From: Candidatus Moraniibacteriota bacterium
GTDB taxonomy: Bacteria; Patescibacteriota; Minisyncoccia; Moranbacterales; UBA9337
NCBI GenBank assembly: GCA_029865125.1
Contig: JAOUHN010000005.1
Span: 1 to 39,060, forward strand
Reading direction: 5' to 3'
DNA: 39,060 bases
Shown here piece after piece: positions 27,079 to 38,600 of this stretch. Both the position numbers and the translations under genes were made by a program. Numbering within the stretch: the stretch's first letter is position 1; each line of letters begins with the position of its first letter. The notes beneath the pieces are model-generated. The model had not been told where the DNA came from and did no database searches. It worked only from the letters and a program-made list of their open reading frames with translations.

Positions 27079-28455
27079 TTATGGGCTCATACTAATAGTC
27101 TCCTGAACGAGTTGATTTATTGTTACTGTAGAATTTTCATCGCCATATCCTGTCGCACTCACACTCACATCATATGTCTCTCCATTGACCAGTACATTCA
27201 GCTGATCATCTGGGAAAAAAGCATATCCATATTGATCAGTGCTCACTGTTTCACTATATGAAAGCAAAGTATTCTCAAGTGTTACACTTGCTGCTTCAAT
27301 TGGGCCTCCGGTAACCGCATCAATAATTCTCACAAAATATGAATCCACACTCTCATCCAATAAAATAATATCCTGCACATATGGCTTTTGTCCTTGAGGA
27401 AGAATGATCTCATCCGGTTCATTTCCAAGCACTGAATTACTTTTCCATGCAACATAACCCGTTTCAGTGATCGCAAATGAATATTGACCTGGACTCAAAT
27501 TAGAAATGGTTATAATTCCGTCCGCATCACTCTCCAATGAATCACTGTAATTATATACCGGTGAACCATCCGTTTCATTTCCCATTAATCTACCTCCGTT
27601 CATATCAAAATCAACATTACCAATAGAATCTCCGTATGGGTCTACAAATTGAATTTCCAAATCAGAGAGCTGACCTATTGTAATCACAGAATTAGTAATC
27701 ATTCCTTCGACTACTGAAGCATGAACATTTACTGGATAATATGATGTTGTTGGATATGGAGGTAATGTTCCTGCTGATTCATATCCACTCTTTGAAACAG
27801 AAATTTCATAGTTTTGATCGGATGGCTCTGATCCAGGAATGGAAACGCTACCATTTGCATCTGAGACAATAGTCTGATTTACAATTGGTGAAACATGATC
27901 ATTATAAACGTTTACTGAAGCACCTGAGATAGAAGATCCATTGGTGTCAATAATATTAATCGAAAGAGTTCCTCCCCCAATATCCGCCTCAGTTCCTGCT
28001 GGAGCAATATTCGAAATCAACGTAACATTCTGACTTGAAAGCTCCTCTTTCCACTTAACATCAATTTGTATCCGCTTGTAATCATTAGGGGTGTCGTCTC
28101 CGGATCCTTGTATTCCATCATCTGGATCATCCACATACACGATATATGTCAAAACATGAAACTGCTGTCCACCTGAAACAACATATTCATCCGGATCAAT
28201 GTCTCCACTTGGATTTCCACTCACCACTCCAATTGAACCATATTCCAATCCACGAATTCTTTCCATTTTTTCAGTGACAAGACCAGTGGCCAACAATCGC
28301 CTTTTTGATTCTGCAATTAGATTGCTCCCGGAAGCAAATATTCGATAAAATGAAATTGTTACAATCAAGAAAATAGAAAGCACCATCAAAACCTCTATAA
28401 GAGAGAAGGCTTTGAGTCTTTTTTTTCTCATTACTCTTGAAAGTACTTGGAACAT
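27079..28455 (-). CDS. Pilin-like protein with carboxypeptidase-regulatory-like domains
   Basis: KAFSLIEVLMVLSIFLIVTISFYRIF; three Ig-like modules (SINIIDTNGSSISGASVNVY; LEIQFVDPYGDSIGNVDF; VRIIDAVTGGPIEAASVTL). Confidence 0.85.
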   Translation of the reverse strand: MFQVLSRVMRKKRLKAFSLIEVLMVLSIFLIVTISFYRIFASGSNLIAESKRRLLATGLVTEKMERIRGLEYGSIGVVSGNPSGDIDPDEYVVSGGQQFHVLTYIVYVDDPDDGIQGSGDDTPNDYKRIQIDVKWKEELSSQNVTLISNIAPAGTEADIGGGTLSINIIDTNGSSISGASVNVYNDHVSPIVNQTIVSDANGSVSIPGSEPSDQNYEISVSKSGYESAGTLPPYPTTSYYPVNVHASVVEGMITNSVITIGQLSDLEIQFVDPYGDSIGNVDFDMNGGRLMGNETDGSPVYNYSDSLESDADGIITISNLSPGQYSFAITETGYVAWKSNSVLGNEPDEIILPQGQKPYVQDIILLDESVDSYFVRIIDAVTGGPIEAASVTLENTLLSYSETVSTDQYGYAFFPDDQLNVLVNGETYDVSVSATGYGDENSTVTINQLVQETISMSP

Positions 28456-28464
28456 AATTTAATT

Positions 28465-28491
28465 GTTTTTTGTTTTTTGTTTTTTGTTTTT
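28465..28491. repeat. Heptanucleotide tandem repeat (GTTTTTT)n upstream of pilin start
   Basis: G at 28465, 28472, 28479 and 28486, separated by T6. Confidence 0.85.
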
Positions 28492-28531
28492 CTAAATCAG
28501 CTATTACTACGAAACGTTTTACTCGTTGAGC

Positions 28532-28620
28532 TAAGATGCTGCTATTTTTGAGTCGTTGATGAGATTCATATTTTTTTTAATACTCGCATCGAATCACAGA
28601 TGTAAAATAGTAGCATCTTA
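28532..28620. repeat. Long-loop inverted repeat
   Basis: taagatgctgctatttt (28532-28548) vs aaaatagtagcatctta (28604-28620), one mismatch. Confidence 0.8.
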
Positions 28621-28643
28621 GAGAAGCTCCAGATAAACTTATT

Positions 28644-29579
28644 CTATTTCAACTTCAATTTCTTATATGCGCTTCCTGCTGCAATAGCTCCCTCAGCAAC
28701 AGCAGTGATGATTTGTCTGAACTTATTTGATCCCGTTGTCACATCTCCAGCAGCAAACACATTTTCAATATTTGTTTCTTGAGTTTGATCCACAATAATA
28801 TAACTCTTATCATCCGTTTTAACTCCCAAATCAATTGCAATTGCCACTCCTGGAACTGATCCGATTTCCACAAATACACCACTTACAGAAAGCTCTTTTT
28901 CTCCTTCACCGCATTCATATACAAGCCCAGTAACCTTATCTTCTCCTTTGATTTCTTTGATATTATCACAAGAATGCATTTCTACTTTTGGATTTTCTCT
29001 TGCCTCCTCTTCTCTAGCTGGATTCCAAGCTATTCCATCTTTTCTATACACCAAATAAACCTTGTTCGCAAACTCACTCAAATGAGTTGCAGCCATTGCT
29101 GCTGCGTCTCCACCACCAATTACTACAACGTCCTTCTCCTTGAAAAATGAAGCATCGCACGTAGCGCAATATGAAACACCTTTTCCAACTAAACCTTCTT
29201 CTCCTTTGATATTCATTCTTCTTGGCTTCATTCCCAGTGCCAATATTATTCCTTTAGCTTCATATTTCTCACCTTTTCCTGTGTGAATCTCAAAAGAACC
29301 ATTCTTTTTTTCAATTTTTTTCACATCATCTTGAATAATCTCTCCTCCGAGTGATTTGGCTTGATCAATGAATTTGTCCATCAATTCTTTTCCAGAAATC
29401 AATTTTTCTCCAGCCCAATTTTCAATTTCACTTGCCTCCACCACTTGCCCGCCAATTTCACTTGCGATCACCAAGTTACTCATTTTGTATCTTGAAGCAT
29501 ATATTGAAGCTCCGAGTCCCGCTGGTCCCGCACCAACAATCACCAAATCATACTTTTTTTCCATATTTTCATTTTTCAT
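28644..29579 (-). CDS. trxB: Thioredoxin-disulfide reductase
   Basis: YDLVIVGAGPAGLGASIYASRY; GVSYCATCDASFFKEKDVVVIGGGDAA; NVFAAGDVT. Confidence 0.96.
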   Translation of the reverse strand: MKNENMEKKYDLVIVGAGPAGLGASIYASRYKMSNLVIASEIGGQVVEASEIENWAGEKLISGKELMDKFIDQAKSLGGEIIQDDVKKIEKKNGSFEIHTGKGEKYEAKGIILALGMKPRRMNIKGEEGLVGKGVSYCATCDASFFKEKDVVVIGGGDAAAMAATHLSEFANKVYLVYRKDGIAWNPAREEEARENPKVEMHSCDNIKEIKGEDKVTGLVYECGEGEKELSVSGVFVEIGSVPGVAIAIDLGVKTDDKSYIIVDQTQETNIENVFAAGDVTTGSNKFRQIITAVAEGAIAAGSAYKKLKLK

Positions 29580-29683
29580 ATTAATTTAAAATTATTTCAT
29601 AATTCATTAAGTGCTTCACTGCGAAATCCTACGAAAATTCTCACATAACCTCATAATATCATCTTTTTGCCATTTGGTAAAAA

Positions 29684-32600
29684 TTACATCGGAGGAGCAA
29701 CACTGAGATCGTTCACTTCAACAATCCACCAGTTAAACTCAATGTTGTGATCCACAGGGCTGTCTACTTTCACTTCAAAACTTTCTTCATCCACCACGGT
29801 TCCAACATATGGAGCTTGTCCTCTTGTAGAGCTTGTTGGTGTGATGTAGATGTTGCTGTTTGGTCCAACTGCCTTTGTTTGAACAATAGCGCTTACTGCC
29901 CCTGTCACAATCGGAAGTCCTGTCACATCATCAATCCAGTTAGCATCTTCGTCAACTGGCATCGCTTCGCCAGTAGTATCTTCAAGTCCATCAGTATCTG
30001 CGTCAACTGGAATGTGAACACCACTACAATCATCCAAACCATCAGCATCAGAATCAAGTGGCAAATATCCACAGATCATTCCTTGTCCAATTGTTGGAGC
30101 AGTATCGTCCACAATTTTGATTGTAAGAAGTCCTCCTTCAATACTCACTACCTCAATCTTTCCGCTCAAGAAAACATTTCCGTCAATATCTTGAGTCACG
30201 AAACCATCAGTGTCCAGTGCAAGCATAAAATCAACCAGAGCTTGAGTTTGAATCTTCAAATTGTCAATTTCAGCAAGTTGAGCTGAAACATCAGCCTCAA
30301 GCGCTGTGATTCTGTCATCTTGAGTAGTATCCAAAAGATTAATGTCTCCGATTTCACCAGAAACAACTGCAAGTTGAGTATCCACTAAAGCTTGAAGCTC
30401 ATTCACTGTAGTTGCATTTGCATCAGTCTGAAGTCCAATCTCATCAATTACAGTAGCTTTCTCATCAATAATTCCTTGTTGCTCCTTAATCGCTTCCACC
30501 AAAAGACCAGATGTTTCACCATAGTTAATTCCATAATATCCATCCCCTCTGTCAAAAACCAACTCAGGCATCTGAGGAAGAACCTCTTGAGCAATCATAC
30601 CTGTCATTCTTCGATCATTATTTGGATCAATCCAGTTATATGTCACACCACGCATGTTCATAACTCGATCCAATGCATTGTCAATTGTTAGAATATCCCT
30701 TTTTAATCTTTCATCAGAAGTAGCTACAGTCAGGTCACCACTTCCTGAAATATTAATATTAGCACTATATGAAGGACCAATCGTGTCTCGAACTCTAACC
30801 TCACCATTAACATCCAAATGATTATCCGCTCCAGCACCACTCCAATTATCAGCAATAACAACTCTTCCCTCGTTCGCATCTCCACTTGCCTGAGATGCAT
30901 CGATCCATAAAATTGGATCCACGGTATTTAGTGACCAATATTGAAGATCCCTAGTTAAAAAATTAGAATTAAATTGCAACCTATCATTATATTGATCGTA
31001 AGCAATTTTAATATTCTCGCCAGAAAGCCCTAAGTTCAATTCCCCTTGAATATATGCATTCCTCCATCGAAGTGAATCTGATCCTAGATCCTTAACATTA
31101 TTAGAGCTAGGAAAAAGAGAACTTGTAATAGTTAAATTAGTACCATCGTTATACAAATACTGACCAGTATTATTTTGAAAATACACATAATCATCTACCA
31201 TTAATTGACCAAAAACGTTCAATTTTGCAGCAGCAGTCGCAGTCGCTCCAATTCCAACATTATTCAAACCTGCATCTAGATGAAGTAGGTTGGTAGTGGT
31301 TCCATTAAACGTCACATCCTCATCAGAAAGCCCTGAATTGAAAAGAACATTCATTGTTCCTCTGTCAATAATATACTCATCTGTACCACCGTTAACACCA
31401 AGAATAATCCTGTCATATAAATACAAATCCCTCCACCTTACATCACTTGTGCCAACATCAAATCCAAGTCCGGATGGCTCAATATCTCCAGTTCCAAAAG
31501 TATAATCATCATTCACTTCATCATATGACAAATAATATGAAACATAGTTAGTTCCAAATCCAATCTTTCCTCCTCTTGCAAAAATTCCTCCATTAACATC
31601 CAATGATCCATAACCAGGAATAATTCCAACTCCCACCTTATCAGCTGAAACATCAACATATAAATCATTATTTCCAATATTAATATCGTCAGAAATTTTT
31701 GCAGTACCAGTAACATCCAAATCAGCACTTGCCACTGTTCCACCATTAATCACCAAACCAGTGTTATGTGGATCCCAGGAAAGCACTGCATTATTCGCTT
31801 GAACCAAATTATCATGTTGGAATACGATTCCATTATCGCTATATGAACTTGGTGTGTCTGTCAGATCCAAGAAACTTGTTGAACTTCCTCCCTCAACAGC
31901 AAACGTCACCCAAGTTGTTCCATCATACATCTTAAATTTCCCTAATGAATTAACATAGAATTCACCTTTTTGATTTGAGGTTGGATCTCCTGAATTTGAA
32001 GGAAGAATCTTGAGTGATGCCTTCGTTGCAGTAGCTGTTCCAACATTCAAAAGAGCAGTCATTGAAGCGCTAGCAATATTAACACCCACTTCATTGTTTG
32101 CTGAATCCACTCTAAACATGTTGTCAGTAGCATCAACAACCACATCACCAACCACATCAAGTGCAACAGATGGATAACTCTTTCCAATTGATAATCTCTT
32201 ATTTACAGAATCAATGTGCACAGCAGGTAAGGTCTTGGCCTCATCAGCATATGCAATGAAATCTCCCGCAGTTGTCAACAGATTAGAATTTGGATTATAT
32301 GAGAATGGAGCTTCCCCTGCAACAGTATTGCCGTCCATCCAATAGGTAACGTATCCCCACGCAGGAGTTCCTGAAATGTCCACTGTTCCTCCAGCACCTC
32401 CTGTCAATTCATTCCAACTTGTTCCATCATACATATACAAATTTGAATCTACTGAATTCAAAAAGATGTCTCCGAGTACCGGTGATGCTGGTTGTGATCC
32501 TTGTCTGATTCTAAGAGATGCAATACTTGTTGTTGATCCTTTAACATCCAAAAATGCTGCTGGATTTACTCCGATTCCAACTCTGCCAATATCATCCACA

Positions 32601-35600
32601 GTGAGTGCTGGGGTTGAATCCCAACTATTTGCAAAAACATTCATTCTGTCATCATTATTACCAGGCAATGTTGAAAATGCTGTTGGAGCAGTTGTGAGAG
32701 TTGTTGCCTTAATTCTTACCCAAAATGCAGAAGTTCCATTCACTGATGTTTGAGTCCAATCTACTGGCTCGGAAAAAGTAATTGTTCCATCAACTGAAAG
32801 AGATGAGGTGTTATCAGTTTTTGTCAAAGCTGTCCATGCACCATTATAATATTCCACACTCAATGTAATTCCAGATCCAGCTGTGTCGAAATCAAAATAT
32901 ATTTCATTAAATTTAATATCATCACCAACATAGAAATAATCATTAGTATCAGCCAAAACAGTATACACTACTCCTTGTTCAGTTCTTGCTTTTTCTGTAT
33001 TGTTTGTATAAGTTGAACCTCCATCAAAATTTAAAACTGAAGAAAATCTTCTTGTATTTGAAATTGTTATCACAGCTCCTGGGGCAGCCTTTCCAATTCC
33101 CAAATATCCATTATCTTGAAGGATTAGATCTGTATTTGCAAAATAATCTTTAACAGTCATTTTGGCTGGCAATCTTTCTGGTGTAGTATCATTAGCAACA
33201 TCTGAAAAAGCAGTGTTTACTTCTAGTGATGTATTGCTATGGATTGCAGTAACTGTTCTTATTTCACCACTCACTCTCAACCTATCTCCAACTGCAATTT
33301 GTGTTGTAAATGATGTTCCCACTCCAGTCACCACATTTGTTGCTCCATCGGGATCGATACTTCCGGTTATAAGTGAGATGTCATTTCCCTTAACATTCAT
33401 TTTTCCATTGATATCCAATGTCGCTGTTGGAGTAAGAGTTCCCATTCCAAATCTATTATTTGCTTCGTCATATGCAAAGCTTGAACCAAAAATTATTGAT
33501 CCTTTAGTTGCATTTGAGGTTGAGCTTAAAATCAAATCATCTCCTGCTTCAGTTCCACCAATCAAAGTTTGTCCTCCAATTCTTCCTGCAAGAAGTGCGT
33601 ATTGAGTATGATCATCATCACCCTTTCCACTAAGACTTCCATGATCCACATCTCCCAAGTTTCCACTTGTAATTACTGTTCCATTTGCATCTGGGAAAAT
33701 ATATACTCTGTCATCTGTCAAATTACCAATATCCAGAGTTCCATAGAACGCATCCCCAATAGATTCTAAAATTTTCAATTCACTTAGAGCATTGTTTAAA
33801 ACAATATCATATTCACCACTCTGAATCCAATCACTATCTGTAAGATTTCCCAATTCCAATGTAATGCTTCCTGCTCCATTTATCACCTTAATTCCATCAT
33901 TGCTTCCTCCAACTCCAAGTCCAGAATTGATCGTGGTCAATGTGTAATTCTCTCCAGCGGTGCTTCCTACTAAAATTTGACCATCAGTTGGAAGTGTAGC
34001 TAGTCCTGTTCCACCACTTCCTACTGGAAGTGTTCCTGAAACATGTGCATTAAGTCCAACTTTACCCCAAGTTGGTGTTGTTCCTGAAATCAAAACATTT
34101 CCACTAACAGCAGCGCTGAGTGCTGAAATTGTATTTGCAGCAGAAGCATACAAAATATCACCAGTAGCGACAGTTGAAAGACCGGTTCCACCAGCTGTCA
34201 CAGGAAGTTGTCCAGTAAGATCAGTTGAACTCAAAGAAATTCGATCAAATGTAAATGATTGAGTTCCAGCAGTAAAATCAACATAGCCAACTGCATTTGT
34301 TTCTGTCACAGCAGCTGCTGCATGAATATCATCAGTAATCGCCAATTCTCCGGCTGTGGTTGGAAGTGTCAAAATGAGATTACCTGTATGAGCAGTAGAC
34401 TTAAGTTCAATATAATCTGTTGTCTCTGTTCCACTACTGAATCTCAAATATGATCCTTTTCCATCAGTTCCATCAAAACAAGCTCCATATGTACAATCTC
34501 CAACAGCAGTAATATCACCCGCTCCCGCACCTCCACTCACATCTGCCCATGACAAATTATTTGTAGGGCCCATCATCAATACTTGACCCTCATTTCCAGT
34601 AGCTGTTGGAAGGGTATATGTGATATCTACAGATTGATCACCTCCTTGAAAAGTTGTTGTTTTTGTTGGAGTTGTCCCACCTTCCAAAATCTTCAATGCT
34701 CCATTTAGTAGCACATCTGGATTTGTCACAGTATTTCCAAATGTAATCAACTCTGAATCAACAGTAGTGTCAATATTGATGTAGTTGTTATTTGATGGAT
34801 CCTCAATAGCCCAAGCATTGGTACCTATTGGAAGATTATCAAGAACAAGCATTCCACTAGCCACTGGAAGATTGATTGTGACATTTCCAGTGTATGCTGT
34901 GGATCCAAGTTGAATGTAGTCACTAGCCCCTGTTCCACTACTGAATCTCAAATATGATCCTTTTGTATCTTCCCCAGTGAAACACGCTCCTCCAGTACAA
35001 TCTCCAACTCCTTCAACATCTCCAACTCCTGAAACTCCTGAAACAGTTGCCCAAGAAAGGGTTCCTGCTGAATTTACTTGCAATACCTGATCATTTTCAG
35101 GAGTATCAATAGGAAGGGTATAAACTAGATTTCCCGCCTGATCACCCGCCTTGAATATTGTTGTAAATTCTGGACTTGCTCCACTCTCCTTGAATGACAA
35201 AACACCCTCAATTTGAACAATTGTTCCATCTGTTCCTAGGCTCTTGTCTCCCAAAACAATAGACTCTGCATCATTTGTTGTGTTGATCACAATATAATCA
35301 TTAACATCCTCTCTTACATACCATGCGGCGCTAGTGTGATCTACTAAGTCTGGAACCAAAGCATCATCCCAATCAAGATCTCCCGTGCTACTTGTCAATC
35401 TCAAGAATTGTCCAGAAGCTCCATCATCAGCAGGTAGTGTGTAGGTTGTACTTTCTGTCATCGTTGCGTGTGGTGTGAATGTCACGGAAAAGTCAGTTAC
35501 TCCTTGTTCGGAATAAATCACCAATGATCCATCTTGATTATTTGCTCCTAATGTTATCTTCCCTCCATTGATTGTTAAGTCTCCTGTTAGAGTTGCGTCT

Positions 35601-38600
35601 CCCACATTTGCATTATCAGTTATTGAAAATAATGTGTTTGTTCCGTCTCTAAATACAATACTTCCTGTGTCAGCCACATCAATATTGAAAGTTGTTTCAT
35701 CTGTTGCAATAACTCCATTATTTGCATTCAAGTTTCCCTCCACTGTCAACGCTCCTCCTATTGTAGTTGTCTTTGTTCCCAAGAATGAATAAGTTGGACT
35801 ATCAACTGTTGCATTTCCAAATGAGATATTCTCTGATCCATTAGTAGTATTAATGTTGATGTAGTTATTCGTACTCTCTTGAATATCTAATGCATTGGCC
35901 TGGTTATCAACCAAAGCTGAAACCACGGCACTTGCCCATCCAAGATCTCCTGTGCTACTTGTGAGTTTCAGAAATTGACCACTCACTCCATCATTAGCAG
36001 GAAAAGTATAAACGGTATTTTCTGTCATTGCGTCATGAGTTTTGAGTGTCACAGAGTAATCACTTGGACCTTGCTCAGAATAAATCACCAGCACTCCATC
36101 TTTACCATTTACACCTACATTAAGAGTTCCCCCTCCGACTGTTAATGCAGTATCCGTAATAGTCACCACTCCTGTTCCAATTGATCCAGAATCTATTGTA
36201 AGATTTCCATCTGAAGTAATTTGATCTCCATTCACCGCAAGTACTCCGTTTATTGTCATAGCTCCTGTTAGGGTTGCGTCTCCCACATTTGCATTATCAG
36301 TTATTGAAAATAATGTGTTTGTTCCATCTCTAAAAACTATATTTCCTCCAGTTGCAGGCACATCGATGTTTAGTGTTGATGATGTAGTGGTGATGTCCCC
36401 ACCGTTTACTGCTAAGTCTCCAGCAATTGTTACTGCTTTGTTTCCCAAAAATGAGAATGTTGGATTAATACTAGTATTTCCAAAAGAAATATTCTCTGAT
36501 CCTATTACAGTACTAATATTAATGTAATTCTTTCCATTTTCATCCTCAACATCAAAAGCGTCCAATTGATTAACAGCTAGAACTGATGACGTAATATCCT
36601 CCCATGTTAGATTTCCACTGGCATCTGACTGAAGGAATAGTGAACCATTTGATGGAGTGCTTGCAGGGAATGTATAAGTTGAACTCTCAGTCATTGTTGT
36701 GTGTGGTGCAAATGTCACGGAAAAGTCAGTAGTTCCTTGCTCGGAATAAATCACCAAAGAACCGTCTTGACCATTAGCTCCTAATGTTGCTTGTCCTCCA
36801 CTAATTGTCATGTCACCTGTCAAAGTTGCATTTCCTGTGTCTGCATTATCAGTTATTGAAAATAATGTATTTGTTCCATCCCTAAAAACTATACTTCCCC
36901 CTGTAGCAGGAACATCAATGTTCAAAATGGATTGATCTGTCACAATGCTTCCACCATCTGCATTCAAAACCCCTTCGATTGTCAAGGCTCCTCCTATTGA
37001 AGTTACTCCTGTTCCCAAAAATGCAAAACTTGGATTAGCACCCGCGCTTCCAAAAGAAATGCTCGGTGCTAAGGTGTTGATGTGAATATATTCATTTGGA
37101 ATCGTGTCAGCAATGACCATCGCATTAGCATCACCAGTATTCAATTCCGCTGTCAACACTGATTGCCATGTCAAACTTCCGGTTAAATCTGATCGGAGGA
37201 ATTTTGGACTGTCCGTAGGATAGTTATCAGGAAGAGTGTATGTTGTGCTTTGTGTCATTGAAGAGGTGGAAGGCCTGAAAGTCACAGTGTGGTCAGTGAC
37301 ACCCTCTTCAGAATAAATCACCAAATTTCCATCTTGATTATTCTTTCCAATGGTTATTGTCCCTCCTCCCACTGTCAAGTTATCATCTGCAATGTCTATC
37401 ACTGATCCTGCTCCTGATGCATTAATTGTAAAAGTTGTTCCAGAAGAAGAAATTTGATTTCCGTTCACTGTAAGAGTTCCGCTTATTGTCATGTTTCCAG
37501 TAGATCCAACATCCGCAATTGAGAACATTGAATTGGATCCATCTGTGAAATCAAGTGTTCCAGACACTGCATTTGAAATTGTCATTCCATTTCCAAATGT
37601 GATGTCATTTCCAGACACTATCAAATCTCCACCGAATGTCGCTGCTTTGTTTCCCAAGAATGAAAATGTTGGATTAGTAGTTGCGTTTCCAAATGAGATA
37701 TTTTCTGATAGGTCGGTTGTGTCAATATTGATATAGTTATTTGTGTTTTCATGCACATTAAGTGCGGTTGCATTAGCATCAGGTATTGATGATGTCAAAG
37801 CATGTGCCCAAGTCAATGTTCCTGTTCCATTGGTTTGCAAGAAATATGTATCAGTCAAAGAATCTGGGAGAGTGTATGTAATGTTATCACTCATAGAATC
37901 ACTTGGGTTAAATGTCACAGCATAATCAGTTGTGAGTGTATCAGAATAAATCACCAGCGATCCACTGTGTCCATTGGATCCAAGTGTCGTAGTTCCACCA
38001 TTTATTGTCACATTTCCACTAACTGTCATATTTCCTGTGGATCCAGCATCTATAATCGAGAACATTGAATTTGTTCCATCTGTGAAATCAAGTGTTCCCC
38101 CATTCGCATTTGAAATCTTCATCGCATTTCCAAAAGTAATGTCATTTCCACTCACCAAAACATCTCCACCAAATGTTGCTAGCCCACTGCCCAAGAATGT
38201 GAAATATGGATCATTAGCAACATTTCCAAAAGACATAATTTCTGCTGCAGTATCAATATTGATATAATTCTGAGACAAATCATCTCTGATTTGAAGAGCA
38301 GAACTTGAGTTGCTGTTAATTGTACTCAAAAGCACTGTTCCTGTTTGATCTGGGAAGGTATAAGTCCTATCTGTTGTCAAATCTCCAACATTAAGTATTC
38401 CATAATATGTTTCTCCTGATGATTCCATAATCCTAAGATTACCACTTGCATTTCCCAAAGTCACAACTCCTGCATCATCCACAGAGAATACTGAAGAAGC
38501 TCCTACCTGTGCATCAAGAAGAAGGGATGTTCCTGGGCTCAACGTGTCAGTCTTTGAAATCAAAAGTCCCGTATCATTTCCAGCTGCTTTGTTGGTTGTG

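Noticed and set aside
881-29579. Alternative genetic code (UGA as Gly, as in some CPR)
   Set aside because: The housekeeping genes read full length under the standard stop assignments, with no need for UGA readthrough.
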